Assembly: GCA_024643755.1 (NCBI GenBank)
Contig: JAHEMG010000007.1
Coordinates: 1-41,334 of the forward strand
Length of the DNA: 41,334 nucleotides
Source: Flavobacteriales bacterium
GTDB lineage: Bacteria > Bacteroidota > Bacteroidia > NS11-12g > UBA955
Direction: 5' to 3'
Position 1 is the first letter of the stretch, and the number at the start of each line of letters is the position of its first letter. Of the stretch, positions 24,599 through 33,263 are shown one piece after another. Position numbers and translations under genes: made by a program. The notes under the pieces are model-generated. The model had not been told where the DNA came from. It did not search any database and worked only from the letters and a program-made list of their open reading frames with translations.

Positions 24599-26542
24599 AT
24601 GATCGTTCAAAGTTCCCTCGACCAATTGCTAAATGCCGTCTCTATCGAAGATGTGGTGGGCGATTATGTTTCGTTAAAACGCTCTGGCTCCCGCTACAAG
24701 GGTTGTTGTCCGTTCCACGACGAAAAAACACCCTCTTTTGTGGTGACGCCAACCATCGGGATTTACAAGTGTTTCGGGTGTCAGAAAGGCGGTAACGCCA
24801 TCCAATTTCTGATGGATGTGGAGAATTTGAGCTTTGTTGAAGCCGCCAGAAACTTGGCCAAGCGCTACAGCGTGGATTTGATGGAGACCACCTCCGAAAA
24901 CCAAGATGTTTACCAAGAGCAGCAGCGACAAAAGGAATCTTTGCAGGCGGCGGTGGACTATGCGCAACAGTTTTTTGTAGACCAATTATTTGATACCGAT
25001 GAGGGGAAGTCGATTGGATTGCCCTACTTCAAAGAACGGGGCTTTACCGTTGATACCATCAAGAAATGGGGGTTGGGATACAGTCCCGAAAGTTGGGAGG
25101 CCTTGGCCTCTGCCGCCCATAAAAAAGGCTACAATCCAGAGGTGATGGTGAAGGCGGGGCTATTGAAGCTGCGCGACAATGGCACGCATTACGATTTGTT
25201 TCGATACCGTGTGATGTTCAGCATTCATGCGGTTACAGGAAAAGTGATCGGATTTGCTGGACGGAAGATGAGCTCCACGGACCCATCGCCCAAGTATGTG
25301 AATTCGCCCGAAACCGACCTGTACAAAAAGAGCGATGTGCTTTTCGGACTGTATCAGGCGAAAAATGCGATGAAAAAGCTCGACAAAGTGTACATGACCG
25401 AGGGGTATACCGATGTCATTACGCTGCATCAATCGGGCATAGAGAATGTGGTGGCGAGTTCTGGGACGGCGCTTACGCCCGGACAAATTAAATTGCTAAA
25501 GCGATTCACCAACAACGTTACGGTGGTGTATGATGGCGATATGGCGGGGATCAAGGCCTCTATTCGAGGAATTGATTTGCTGTTGCAAGAGGGCTTGAAT
25601 GTGCGTGTGGTGCCGCTGCCAGAAGGACAGGATCCGGATTCGTATTGTCAAGCACTGGGGGGCGATGCCTTTCAGGATTATTTGAATGGCCATGAGGAAA
25701 CCTTCATCTTTTTCAAGGCGAAGTTGCTCATCAGCGATACCCAAAATGATCCGCTGAGAAAATCAGACGCGGTCAGGGAAATATTAAAGAGTGTGGCATT
25801 GATTACCGATCCGTTGAAGCGATCGGCGTTGTCCCAGCAATTGGCGAGTATCTGCGATATTGACCAGGCGACCTTGTTGCAGGAATTGTCGGTGTTACTC
25901 AAAAATCAGCAGGCCAAGGAGCGACAGGATTTCGTCAAGGAAGTTTCGGCGGCCATTGATGCCTCGGGTGTGGCGTTCAACCCCGATGGGGAAGTGCACG
26001 AAATGGTGCGCCTTAACCTGTTGAATCACCGAGATCAAGAATTGGCGCTGTTTCGTTTGTTGCTGTTGTACGGCGAAGAAAAATTATCAGACGAGACCAC
26101 CATCTTTGATTTTGTTTGGGGCGAATTGCAGTCGGATGCCAATTTATCGCTCGACGACGATTTGGCGAAAAAGCTGTCGTTGGAGGTGGAAACGCACGGC
26201 AGTTGGCCTGGGGCTCAGTATTTTATCCATCATTTGGATTCGGAAATTGCGGCTTGGGCAGCGGGGGTGTTGGCGGATGGACATACACTGAGTCCGGCAT
26301 TTGCAGAGAATTACATTGATGTAACACAGGAATCGGAAGTGCCTCAAGACCAAGTGCTGAACATGTTCTTGCATTTGCGGAGAAAAAAGGTGGATGCGTT
26401 GATCGAGAATCACCTTTCGATGATGAAGGAGCCCGAAAATACGGAAGAGGATTTGAGCATGATGATGGAATTTCTGATTGAATTGAATGAAGTAAAACGT
26501 CAAATTGCAGAGAAATTGGGCAATTCTGTGAGTCGGATTTGA
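24599..26542 (+). CDS. dnaG: DNA primase DnaG
   Basis: 647 aa. CHC2 zinc ribbon at C37, H40, C58, C61 (GCCPFHDEKTPSF, YKCFGCQKGG), the RNA-polymerase core with FAGRKM, TOPRIM domain with VYMTEGYTDVITLHQSGI and VVYDGDMAGIKASIRG, and a C-terminal helicase-binding region of helices (LHLRRKKVDALIENHLSM..). It lays RNA primers at replication forks. Length and order are as usual for Bacteroidota. No exact -7 box was found right before the ATG. Confidence 0.97.
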   Translation: MIVQSSLDQLLNAVSIEDVVGDYVSLKRSGSRYKGCCPFHDEKTPSFVVTPTIGIYKCFGCQKGGNAIQFLMDVENLSFVEAARNLAKRYSVDLMETTSENQDVYQEQQRQKESLQAAVDYAQQFFVDQLFDTDEGKSIGLPYFKERGFTVDTIKKWGLGYSPESWEALASAAHKKGYNPEVMVKAGLLKLRDNGTHYDLFRYRVMFSIHAVTGKVIGFAGRKMSSTDPSPKYVNSPETDLYKKSDVLFGLYQAKNAMKKLDKVYMTEGYTDVITLHQSGIENVVASSGTALTPGQIKLLKRFTNNVTVVYDGDMAGIKASIRGIDLLLQEGLNVRVVPLPEGQDPDSYCQALGGDAFQDYLNGHEETFIFFKAKLLISDTQNDPLRKSDAVREILKSVALITDPLKRSALSQQLASICDIDQATLLQELSVLLKNQQAKERQDFVKEVSAAIDASGVAFNPDGEVHEMVRLNLLNHRDQELALFRLLLLYGEEKLSDETTIFDFVWGELQSDANLSLDDDLAKKLSLEVETHGSWPGAQYFIHHLDSEIAAWAAGVLADGHTLSPAFAENYIDVTQESEVPQDQVLNMFLHLRRKKVDALIENHLSMMKEPENTEEDLSMMMEFLIELNEVKRQIAEKLGNSVSRI

Positions 26543-26575
26543 GGTTAAGTGATTGTTTACTAGTAATTTAAGTTT

Positions 26576-26592
26576 TTGGCACGCTGTTTGCA
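26576..26592 (+). promoter_or_regulatory. Sigma-54 (RpoN) -24/-12 promoter
   Basis: TTGGCACG-N4-TTGCA: the core TGGCAC-N5-TTGC is a perfect match to the sigma-54 consensus, with the invariant GG and GC at the correct 10-nt separation. It lies in the 61-bp gap between dnaG and the glucosaminidase-like gene, and places the expected transcription start at about 26602-26604, essentially on the ATG. It is the only full match I found on either strand. Confidence 0.65.
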
Positions 26593-26603
26593 TACTAGGC
26601 AGT

Positions 26604-27188
26604 ATGTTCAAAAATAAAATAGCGATCCCAACCCTGGTGCTCTTGTTTTTGACTGTAGCAGCAGTTGGTAAGTCGGCATTCGGCACCGAAGTTGTTATAC
26701 CGGTATCTGATATCAAACCTTCGGATACTTCAGTGGTTGTGGAAAAGGATTCTTTGTATTTCGATACATTGGCCTTGTCGCTCAAAAAAATCCCCACCGT
26801 ACAGCATATGTACACAGTTGGGAAGAAGTCCATTGGAAAATGGGCTAAGTTGTTTATTGCAGTGAAGATTGTTGAGAGTGGTAATGATGGTGATAACAGT
26901 ATTTATGCTCGTCGCGATTTCAATTTGACCGGAATGCGTCAGCCTAAGTCTAGAAAGACGTTGTCATTGGGTCGGACCAAATCAAACTACGCCACATTTG
27001 CAAATTGGTATGATTGTATGGTTGATTTTGGCATGTATTTAAATGGTATGGAAAGGGGTTTTAAGAAGAAATTCCATAAAACACCTTCAAACAGAGACAT
27101 GGTATTGTATATGTTTGGCAAATACAATTGTCATCCAGTGTGGAGAGACAGGGTTTTGTATTCTCTGAAAAATTCAAAATTGAAATAG
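26604..27188 (+). CDS. Secreted glucosaminidase-like (GH73/FlgJ-type) protein
   Basis: 194 aa from ATG 26604 (MFKNKIAIPTLVLLFLTVAAVGKSAFG, signal peptide or anchor); the track's 17 upstream residues run through the promoter. After a linker, LFIAVKIVESGNDGDNSIYARRDFNLTGMRQP resembles the lysozyme-like GH73 core (catalytic Glu in VESG, then N-L-x-G-M), and YATFANWYDCMVDFGMYL resembles its Y..W..S..DY..YL helix. Such enzymes cleave peptidoglycan between GlcNAc and MurNAc. The catalytic assignment is moderate because the usual SxxA between Glu and NLxG is altered. A strong terminator follows at 27217. Predicted control by sigma-54 is unusual for this family. Confidence 0.75.
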   Translation: MFKNKIAIPTLVLLFLTVAAVGKSAFGTEVVIPVSDIKPSDTSVVVEKDSLYFDTLALSLKKIPTVQHMYTVGKKSIGKWAKLFIAVKIVESGNDGDNSIYARRDFNLTGMRQPKSRKTLSLGRTKSNYATFANWYDCMVDFGMYLNGMERGFKKKFHKTPSNRDMVLYMFGKYNCHPVWRDRVLYSLKNSKLK

Positions 27189-27216
27189 TAGTAGTTATTC
27201 ATAGGTTAGTTATAGG

Positions 27217-27251
27217 GATGAGGCCCGGCGAAAGCCGGGCCTCATCTTTTT
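27217..27251 (+). terminator. Intrinsic terminator (13-bp stem, GAAA loop)
   Basis: Stem arms GATGAGGCCCGGC and GCCGGGCCTCATC pair perfectly across a GAAA tetraloop, followed by TTTTT. It ends the glucosaminidase-like transcript. The stop codon of the convergent MFS gene (27242-27244) is inside the right arm. Read leftward there is no T-run, so it is probably one-directional. Confidence 0.9.
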
Positions 27252-28450
27252 CTAATCCATGCCAAACTGAGCAAAAAGCCCGCCGCGAAACCCGCCGCAC
27301 TCACCGCAAAAATACCCGGGTAATTCCACGTGAGTCCCTCAATGAAATGATTCGCCGTTAACCCACCCACAATAATCCCCAACTCCAAAAAGATAAATAG
27401 CATCGCCATCGCCCGGCCCCGATGCTCCGCATCGGCCGTGTCGCTGGCCCACGCAAACAAACTGGGTGCATTAAAACCCTGTCCAACACCATACAAAACC
27501 GCTGAAAGCCCAAACCATCCAAAACCCGGAATCGCACAATCTTGGCATCCCGTGGCCAACCGATGATCGACACAAGTGGCCAAATAATACAATATGGCCA
27601 TGGAAATAACCTGGGAAAATGTGCCTATGGCGGTACTCCAGGCCCGACCGAGTAAATCACTCACCCTACCGCTCAGCAAGCGGAAAAGCAGAGAAACACC
27701 GATGTAAATGCTCAAAAACAATCCCTTGTTCTCATAGCCCAGGGCCAAGGTGAAATCCGACATCACCGTAAGGATTGATCCCAAAGAAATACACACCAAC
27801 AGCATGATCACACTGGGTTTCCAGGCGGGCCAATAGAATAGTTGATGGATTGAAAACCTGAATTTTCGTTTCGCAGAAGCTACGCGGGTTTCGGGTAGTT
27901 GCATGAACATCAACCACGCCGTTGCTGCCAATGCCGCTGAGATGTAATACATCCAATTTATGCCCCAATGCAACGCTATCAACGCGCCAAGCGCATAACC
28001 CAACGTAGTGCCTAAGTTGTTGAACATGCCCTGCCAACCCATGGCGCGACCTCGATGCGATTCTTCCACCACGTCGGCCGTATAAGCCGTGAATCCAGTA
28101 GGGGTAAATCCCGTGGAAAAGCCATGAATCACGCGAACTGCCAAAAATCCCGCGACCGTGGTTACCCAAGGGTAAAAACATCCCGCCACAATGCAGAAAA
28201 TACATCCCCCGATCATCGCCCAGCGACGTCCCCAGTTATCGGTGATCCAACCGCTGAAAGGTCGGGCAATCAATGCACTAAATGAAAATGCAGGAATGAT
28301 CCATCCCACGTATTCACCACCTCCGCGCGCCCGCAATTCTGCCGCAAGCTCGGGTAATATCAAATTGAAGGATAAGAAAAAACTCATCGCCCCAACACAC
28401 ATGACCCAAAACGATCTGGGAAAACGGTAGGGGACGGTTTGACTTGCCAT
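27242..28450 (-). CDS. MFS family transporter
   Basis: 402 aa, about twelve membrane helices. The conserved loop between helices 2 and 3 reads GWITDNWGRRWAMIGG (G-x-x-x-D-x-x-G-R-R), and the second half has GRVSDLLGRAW in the same position. RPFSGW precedes the first. Drug or metabolite efflux is likely, but substrate is not predictable. The short loop CVDHRLATGCQDCAIPGFG contains three cysteines. It follows nadE by 32 bp on the same strand. The final codons and the TGA stop lie in the terminator hairpin of the opposite gene. Confidence 0.92.
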   Translation of the reverse strand: MASQTVPYRFPRSFWVMCVGAMSFFLSFNLILPELAAELRARGGGEYVGWIIPAFSFSALIARPFSGWITDNWGRRWAMIGGCIFCIVAGCFYPWVTTVAGFLAVRVIHGFSTGFTPTGFTAYTADVVEESHRGRAMGWQGMFNNLGTTLGYALGALIALHWGINWMYYISAALAATAWLMFMQLPETRVASAKRKFRFSIHQLFYWPAWKPSVIMLLVCISLGSILTVMSDFTLALGYENKGLFLSIYIGVSLLFRLLSGRVSDLLGRAWSTAIGTFSQVISMAILYYLATCVDHRLATGCQDCAIPGFGWFGLSAVLYGVGQGFNAPSLFAWASDTADAEHRGRAMAMLFIFLELGIIVGGLTANHFIEGLTWNYPGIFAVSAAGFAAGFLLSLAWIRKR

Positions 28451-28482
28451 AAGGGAAGGGCGATGCGCGTTTGGCCCAGTAA

Positions 28483-30129
28483 TTAGCGACTTCTGTATTT
28501 GGCGACCAAGGGCATCAATCGACCTTTGCCGAATGCTTTGGCACTTACGCGTAAAATGGGGGGCGCCTGGTATCGCTTGTATTCGCTGCCATTGACCAAT
28601 CCCACCACTTTCTCAACCACCGCGGTTTCATAGCCCATGGTGATCAATTCCTCTATGCCTTTGCGCTCTTCGATGTAGTGTTTCAACAGCTCGTCCAACA
28701 CATCGTAATCTGGCAGGGAGTCGGAATCCTTTTGTCCGGGACGCAACTCTGCCGATGGGGCTTTTTCAATGATGTTTCTCGGAATGATTTCGCCGTTTCT
28801 GTTGATGTATCTGGCCAATGCGTACACCTGATTTTTGTAGACATCGCCAATCACCGACAAGGCGCCACATAAATCGCCGTAGAGGGTGCTATAACCTACG
28901 CTCAGTTCAGATTTGTTGCTGGTATTCAACAAGATATAGCCCATTTTGTTGCTGATGGCCATCAACAATACGGCACGAGACCGGGCCTGCAGGTTTTCCT
29001 CTGCCAAATTGAATGGCTTGCCTTCAAATACGGGCGATAGGGTCTCCAAATATTGGTCGTAGATGTTTTTGATGGGCAGGGTGATGGCTTCGTTGCCCAA
29101 GTTTTTACTCAGTGTCTCGGCGTCGCTCACACTGTGGTCGGAGCTATACATCGATGGCATCAGCACTGGATGCACATTTTCTCCGCCCAATGCTGCGGAT
29201 GCCAACGCTTGAACGACCGCGCTATCGATTCCCCCAGAGGAGCCCAAAAGCGCTTGGGTGAAGCCCATTTTTTGGAAATAATCACGGATTCCGAATACCA
29301 ACGCTTTGTATAATTGCGCGGTATCATCGGTATCTAAGGGTACAGAATTTCCAACAGAGAATTTTCCATTGGCGAATTCCGCATAAACAACGGTTTCCTC
29401 GAAGCTAGGGGCTTGGATTACCACTTCGCCATTGCCATTGACCGCCCTGCTGGAGCCATCAAACAATAACTCTGTGTGAACACCCACTTGGTTGACGTAC
29501 AAAACGGGCAAATCGAACCGCGCTGCTTGTCCGCCAAACACACGATTTCGCTGCGATTGCTTGCCAATATGAAACGGCGATGCCGATGGATTGATGATCA
29601 AATCAGCGCCGAGGTCTTTCAATGCCTGTCCGGGACTCACCGGGTATTCAAAATCGTTGTACACATCCCACAGGTCCTCACAAATGGCGATTCCGATGGT
29701 TACGCCTTTGTATTCAATGACTTGCGCGTTGGTTTCGGGTTGGAAATATCGGTGTTCGTTGAACACATCATAGGTTGGCAGCAAGGTTTTGGCAATGGTG
29801 TGTTGAATTTTTCCATTGTACATAAAACAGGCAGCGTTTTGCAACAATCGCCCTTTACCAGGATTTCGGATAACGCCTCCAATGATGGCAGCGATACCGT
29901 CACATGCCCTTGCCACTGCCTCTAAGGCATGTTCACATTTCTCTACAAAGGAAGGGTAATCAAGCAGGTCGTCGGGCATGTATCCACAAACAGCCAGCTC
30001 CGAAAATACCACCAAATCTACATTGTCTTGCTTGGCTTGAAACAAGACATCCGCCATTTTTGCTGTGTTCGACTCAAAATCGCCGATGGTAAAATTGAGT
30101 TGAGCCAGCGCGATTTTCAATCCCGACAT
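28483..30129 (-). CDS. nadE: Glutamine-dependent NAD+ synthetase
   Basis: 548 aa, two domains. The N-terminal nitrilase-type glutaminase has the E44 (VVFSELAVCGY), K114 (AKTLLPTYD) and C150 (GIAICEDLWD) triad. The C-terminal synthetase has the ATP loop LLGSSGGIDSAVVQAL and GDLCGALSVIGDVYKNQVY. It makes NAD+ from deamido-NAD+ using ammonia channelled from glutamine, the last step of NAD synthesis. Starts 6 bp after the barrel gene stop and precedes the MFS gene, so the three probably form one operon. Confidence 0.97.
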   Translation of the reverse strand: MSGLKIALAQLNFTIGDFESNTAKMADVLFQAKQDNVDLVVFSELAVCGYMPDDLLDYPSFVEKCEHALEAVARACDGIAAIIGGVIRNPGKGRLLQNAACFMYNGKIQHTIAKTLLPTYDVFNEHRYFQPETNAQVIEYKGVTIGIAICEDLWDVYNDFEYPVSPGQALKDLGADLIINPSASPFHIGKQSQRNRVFGGQAARFDLPVLYVNQVGVHTELLFDGSSRAVNGNGEVVIQAPSFEETVVYAEFANGKFSVGNSVPLDTDDTAQLYKALVFGIRDYFQKMGFTQALLGSSGGIDSAVVQALASAALGGENVHPVLMPSMYSSDHSVSDAETLSKNLGNEAITLPIKNIYDQYLETLSPVFEGKPFNLAEENLQARSRAVLLMAISNKMGYILLNTSNKSELSVGYSTLYGDLCGALSVIGDVYKNQVYALARYINRNGEIIPRNIIEKAPSAELRPGQKDSDSLPDYDVLDELLKHYIEERKGIEELITMGYETAVVEKVVGLVNGSEYKRYQAPPILRVSAKAFGKGRLMPLVAKYRSR

Positions 30130-30135
30130 GCTGGA

Positions 30136-30963
30136 TTAGAAAAGGATGCCGGCAGACAATGCGATCATGTTTGAGCGACCTGATACGCGTTTGTCTTTGA
30201 AGAAATCGTTGATGCTGTTATCGAATCGCAAACCCGCAGTGAACATGGTGCTACCGGTGAGTTTGTACTCGATACCAGCGCCGATGATCAAGGGGAATCT
30301 CACCGTATTGATGTTGTCGATGAAGTCGTATTCCTTTTCACCCACAGCGCTGCCTGGGATTTGAACACCGGAGAACTGATAAACATCATTGTCTTCGTTA
30401 TTGGGATCGTGGAAAGAAATTCCCTTGTTGGTAGGGTAGATGGGGTCAGCGTTCAACGTGGTGGTTGTTAACTTCTTTTTCATGGCGAACGATGGCGCTA
30501 CACCAAATTGGAAGAAGTACTTCAAATTGCCAATTTCATCGGTCTTCATTTTAACGCTCAAAGGAATCTGCAAATACTGAATGTTGTATTTGAACTCGAT
30601 GTTTCCTTGGTCGTATTTATAAACCGTGTCGCGCGTTCCACCTGTTGGGTTGGCGATGGTTACTGTGTTGCGCAATTCTGAGCTGCTCTTGGCTTGCACG
30701 GGAATGGTAGACACCGATAATTCTGTGCCCATCCAGTAGTTACCGCTCTTGAACATTGAAAAGTCAGCGGTAACACCGTAAGAAAATCCTAGGCCCAGTC
30801 CATTGTTCGACATCGAACCCTGTTGGATATTTACCCATGAAAAGTTGGGACTTACGCGTACGCCCATTTTTACGCTAGGGGCATCTTGTGCTTGCAATGA
30901 GGAAAACCCTGTGAAAAGCAACATAGCAGCAATGCCAAAAGAAGTGTTTCTTTGTAGTTTCAT
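30136..30963 (-). CDS. Outer-membrane beta-barrel protein (PorT family-like)
   Basis: 275 aa from ATG 30963 (MKLQRNTSFGIAAMLLFTGFSSLQAQ, signal peptide cut after QAQ). The mature chain shows barrel strands: VKMGVRVSPNFSWVNI, GLGLGFSYGVTADFSM, YLQIPLSVKMKTDEIG with KYFFQFGVAPSFAMKKKL, RFPLIIGAGIEYKLTGSTMFTAGLRFDNSINDFF, and final strand SNMIALSAGILF. This is the PF13568 type; true PorT of type IX secretion is one member, but specific identity with PorT cannot be claimed. It starts only 7 bp from the divergent GldB-like gene and precedes nadE. Confidence 0.85.
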   Translation of the reverse strand: MKLQRNTSFGIAAMLLFTGFSSLQAQDAPSVKMGVRVSPNFSWVNIQQGSMSNNGLGLGFSYGVTADFSMFKSGNYWMGTELSVSTIPVQAKSSSELRNTVTIANPTGGTRDTVYKYDQGNIEFKYNIQYLQIPLSVKMKTDEIGNLKYFFQFGVAPSFAMKKKLTTTTLNADPIYPTNKGISFHDPNNEDNDVYQFSGVQIPGSAVGEKEYDFIDNINTVRFPLIIGAGIEYKLTGSTMFTAGLRFDNSINDFFKDKRVSGRSNMIALSAGILF

Positions 30964-30970
30964 ACGTTTT

Positions 30971-32029
30971 ATGCAAAAAAACAACAATCGTTCCATACTC
31001 ACTTACGGCATTTATCCCCTTTTGTTGGTGATTCTATTTTCTTGTACACAACAAAAGCAAGCCGAGCCAATAACCATGGCCTACAGCGACTTCGTAGCGG
31101 AGCTCGACGGACTCAGAACCAAGGGTTGTTCGGCGCAGGATATCGTTGAAATGCGCAAAAAACACGGCAGATTTTTCAACCTGTGGATGTACGAAGTGAT
31201 GGATTTTGGTCGGTTCGGACCCATTTCCGACACGGCCCGTGCGCAGTACTTGCAATATTGGCTCATGCAGAATCAGCCGGTATTTGGGGTGGTGAAGGCG
31301 CATTACACACGCAATACCGATTGGAAACCCGCGCTGGAACAGGCCTGGGCCAATTTGCAGACGGCGATGCCCAACACCCCCAATGCCAAGATTTACAGTT
31401 ATCTCTCGCAGTTTAGCAATTACAACACCTTTGTAGACACCACCATCGATCCCAAAACGGGTAAAACATCGGTGATTCTGGCTTTCAGTGAAGAAATGTT
31501 TCTGAACGATACGTTTCCGGCCTATGCGCTGCTGGAAATGCCGCCATTTTTCAATCGCTATAATGGGAGCGACCAAATCGCATCGCAATTGGTTTGGAAC
31601 TACCTAAAGATGCACCACGAGCCCCGTCACATGCGCACAACGATGCTCGATGAAATGGTGTTTCAGGGAAAATTGTGGTATAGCGTATTGCAGTTGTTCC
31701 CCAAACGCAATCCATGGGAATTGTTGGGCTATGAAAAGGCCGAGTGGGAGTGGATGATGCGCGAAGAGGGACAAATTTGGAAGCACTACCTCGACAAGCA
31801 GTTGTTGTTTAGTACCAAATTCAACGATTACAAACGCTATTTCGCATTCGGAAACAAGACCTTTGGCGGTGGAGTGCCCGAAGACTGTCCGCCACTCATC
31901 GGCAATTTCATTGGCTTGCGCATCGCCCAGGCCTATGCCGAAAAGAACAAAGCGGGGTTGTTGCAACTCTGGCAGCCCACAAAATCGAATGTGTTCTTGC
32001 AAGCATCAACCTACAATCCAATCAAGTAA
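30971..32029 (+). CDS. gldB: GldB-like gliding motility / type IX secretion lipoprotein
   Basis: 352 aa from ATG 30971 (MQKNNNRSILTYGIYPLLLVILFSC), lipobox LFSC. The track's 56 upstream residues read through the divergent barrel gene. The C-terminal half follows GldB: ASQLVWNYLKMH, TMLDEMVFQGKLWYSVLQLFP, EWEWMMREEGQIWKHYLDKQLLFST and PPLIGNFIGLRIAQAYAEKN. In Flavobacterium johnsoniae GldB is a lipoprotein required for gliding, and gldB often neighbours nadE and gldC; nadE is near here but gldC is not. The stop TAA is also the start of the next promoter. Confidence 0.82.
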   Translation: MQKNNNRSILTYGIYPLLLVILFSCTQQKQAEPITMAYSDFVAELDGLRTKGCSAQDIVEMRKKHGRFFNLWMYEVMDFGRFGPISDTARAQYLQYWLMQNQPVFGVVKAHYTRNTDWKPALEQAWANLQTAMPNTPNAKIYSYLSQFSNYNTFVDTTIDPKTGKTSVILAFSEEMFLNDTFPAYALLEMPPFFNRYNGSDQIASQLVWNYLKMHHEPRHMRTTMLDEMVFQGKLWYSVLQLFPKRNPWELLGYEKAEWEWMMREEGQIWKHYLDKQLLFSTKFNDYKRYFAFGNKTFGGGVPEDCPPLIGNFIGLRIAQAYAEKNKAGLLQLWQPTKSNVFLQASTYNPIK

Positions 32030-32034
32030 ATTTG
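32027..32034 (+). promoter_or_regulatory. Promoter -7 element (TAAATTTG) of thioesterase operon, overlapping gldB stop
   Basis: TAAATTTG is an exact match whose first three bases are the gldB-like stop codon. It ends 9 nt before ATG 32044, so the downstream operon can be started independently of gldB. Confidence 0.5.
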
Positions 32035-32043
32035 CCATCGAAC

Positions 32044-32511
32044 ATGAATCAGGCACTCAAAGCATACATGGATACCCGTTTGCGGGAAAATCAATTCATC
32101 CAATACATCGGATTGGAACTCACGCACATCGATTTGCACACGGCGAGTATGGAGCTCAACATTGAAGAGCACCACATGCAGCATACCGGATTTACCCATG
32201 GCGGCGTTACAGCGACAATTTGCGATGTAACCACTGGAATCGCGGCGTATACGGCGGTTTATAACGGCACCGAGGCGTCGAAAAACGTGGTAACCGTAGA
32301 TTTGAAAGTGTCGTATGTGAATCCTTCTACTGCCCCAAAATTGCGGGCCGAGGCCAAGGTGACCAAGGCGGGCAAGCAGTTGATTTTCTGTGAAGGACAG
32401 GTCTATGATGTGTTCGCGAATGGCGATGAGAAGTTGGTTGCGACTTGCGTTAGCATCATGGCGGCCGTGGATATTCCGTTGAAGTCAACGGTTAAAAATA
32501 GCGATGTATGA
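32044..32511 (+). CDS. PaaI-type hotdog-fold thioesterase
   Basis: 155 aa from ATG 32044 (MNQALKAYMDTRLRENQFI); the track's TTG start is inside the promoter. The hotdog core includes the active-site region HHMQHTGFTHGGVTATICDVTTGIAAYTAV (H-x-G-x-x-H-G-G-x-x-x-x-x-x-D) and VVTVDLKVSYVNPS. Such enzymes hydrolyse aryl- or acyl-CoA thioesters. Substrate unknown. Its stop overlaps the next start by 4 bp (ATGA), so it is coupled to the methyltransferase gene. Confidence 0.92.
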   Translation: MNQALKAYMDTRLRENQFIQYIGLELTHIDLHTASMELNIEEHHMQHTGFTHGGVTATICDVTTGIAAYTAVYNGTEASKNVVTVDLKVSYVNPSTAPKLRAEAKVTKAGKQLIFCEGQVYDVFANGDEKLVATCVSIMAAVDIPLKSTVKNSDV

Positions 32512-33263
32512 GCACGAAATACAGAGACATTTTATACAATAATTATCACACCAACCAAAGTGGTAGGGCGTCTTTGACCGATGCCAAGTCGCTGTTTGAG
32601 CGGGAGAAAAAGCAGTTTGAGCGCGAGATATTGCCCAAGTTGACGGGGATGTCGAAAAGTGCGCGCATCTTCGATTTGGGCTGTGGTAGCGGTAGTTTGT
32701 TGATGGCTTTGAAGCAGGCGGGGTATACCCAGATTTCGGGGATGGATTTGAGTCAAGAACAGGTGGATATGGCCCATGGGATGGGGGTTTCTGAAGTGGT
32801 TTTGGGCGATGCGATGCAATTTTTGCGCGATGCCCAGCAGGGATTTGATGTGATTACGGGGATGGATATCATTGAGCATTTTACCAAGGATGAATTGGTT
32901 GAGTTGTTGCAATTGATCCAGTCGAAACTGAATCCCGGTGGCATGGCCATTTTCCGTACACCCAACATGGATGCTCCGGTGGCCAGCGCGTTCGCGCTGG
33001 GCGATTTTACCCATGAGAATTATTTGAATGCCAGTTCTGCCGAGCAGGTAATGCTATCTTGTGGGTTCCACTCGGTAAACGTCCTTCCAAGCACCATGCG
33101 CGTGCAGGGTGTTTTCAAAGAGATCGTGAGAAGGATAACCTATGATTGGATGGAGCTGTTTTGGAAGTTGCAGTTGTTTGCCACGGCAAGAAGCACCCGG
33201 AAGGTGTTGTTTACGCCGAATTTGATCATTGTGGGACAAAATAATACGAATCCATCGTCATGA
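32508..33263 (+). CDS. Class I SAM-dependent methyltransferase
   Basis: 251 aa. Motif I ARIFDLGCGSGSLLMALKQAG, acidic end of strand 2 GMDLSQEQ, motif II FDVITGMDIIEHF, then LNPGGMAIFRTPNMDAP: a UbiG-like Rossmann methyltransferase. The long C-terminal part (RRITYDWMELFWKLQLFATARS) resembles enzymes usually placed in surface-polysaccharide loci, so a sugar or lipid acceptor is possible. No such locus is adjacent. It overlaps its neighbours by 4 bp on both sides. Confidence 0.9.
   Translation: MSTKYRDILYNNYHTNQSGRASLTDAKSLFEREKKQFEREILPKLTGMSKSARIFDLGCGSGSLLMALKQAGYTQISGMDLSQEQVDMAHGMGVSEVVLGDAMQFLRDAQQGFDVITGMDIIEHFTKDELVELLQLIQSKLNPGGMAIFRTPNMDAPVASAFALGDFTHENYLNASSAEQVMLSCGFHSVNVLPSTMRVQGVFKEIVRRITYDWMELFWKLQLFATARSTRKVLFTPNLIIVGQNNTNPSS

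Noticed and set aside
26144-26833. 229-aa minus-strand frame over the end of dnaG and the start of the glucosaminidase-like gene
   Set aside because: Spans two well-supported plus-strand genes and their promoter; no recognisable domain.
27322-27340. CCACGTG core resembling parS
   Set aside because: Only the central hexamer fits; the flanks (ATT and AGT) are not complementary in the parS manner, and it lies inside the MFS gene.
32983-33000. 7-bp GC hairpin CCAGCGC-GTTC-GCGCTGG
   Set aside because: Inside the methyltransferase coding region, no T-run, conserved amino acids explain it; not a terminator.
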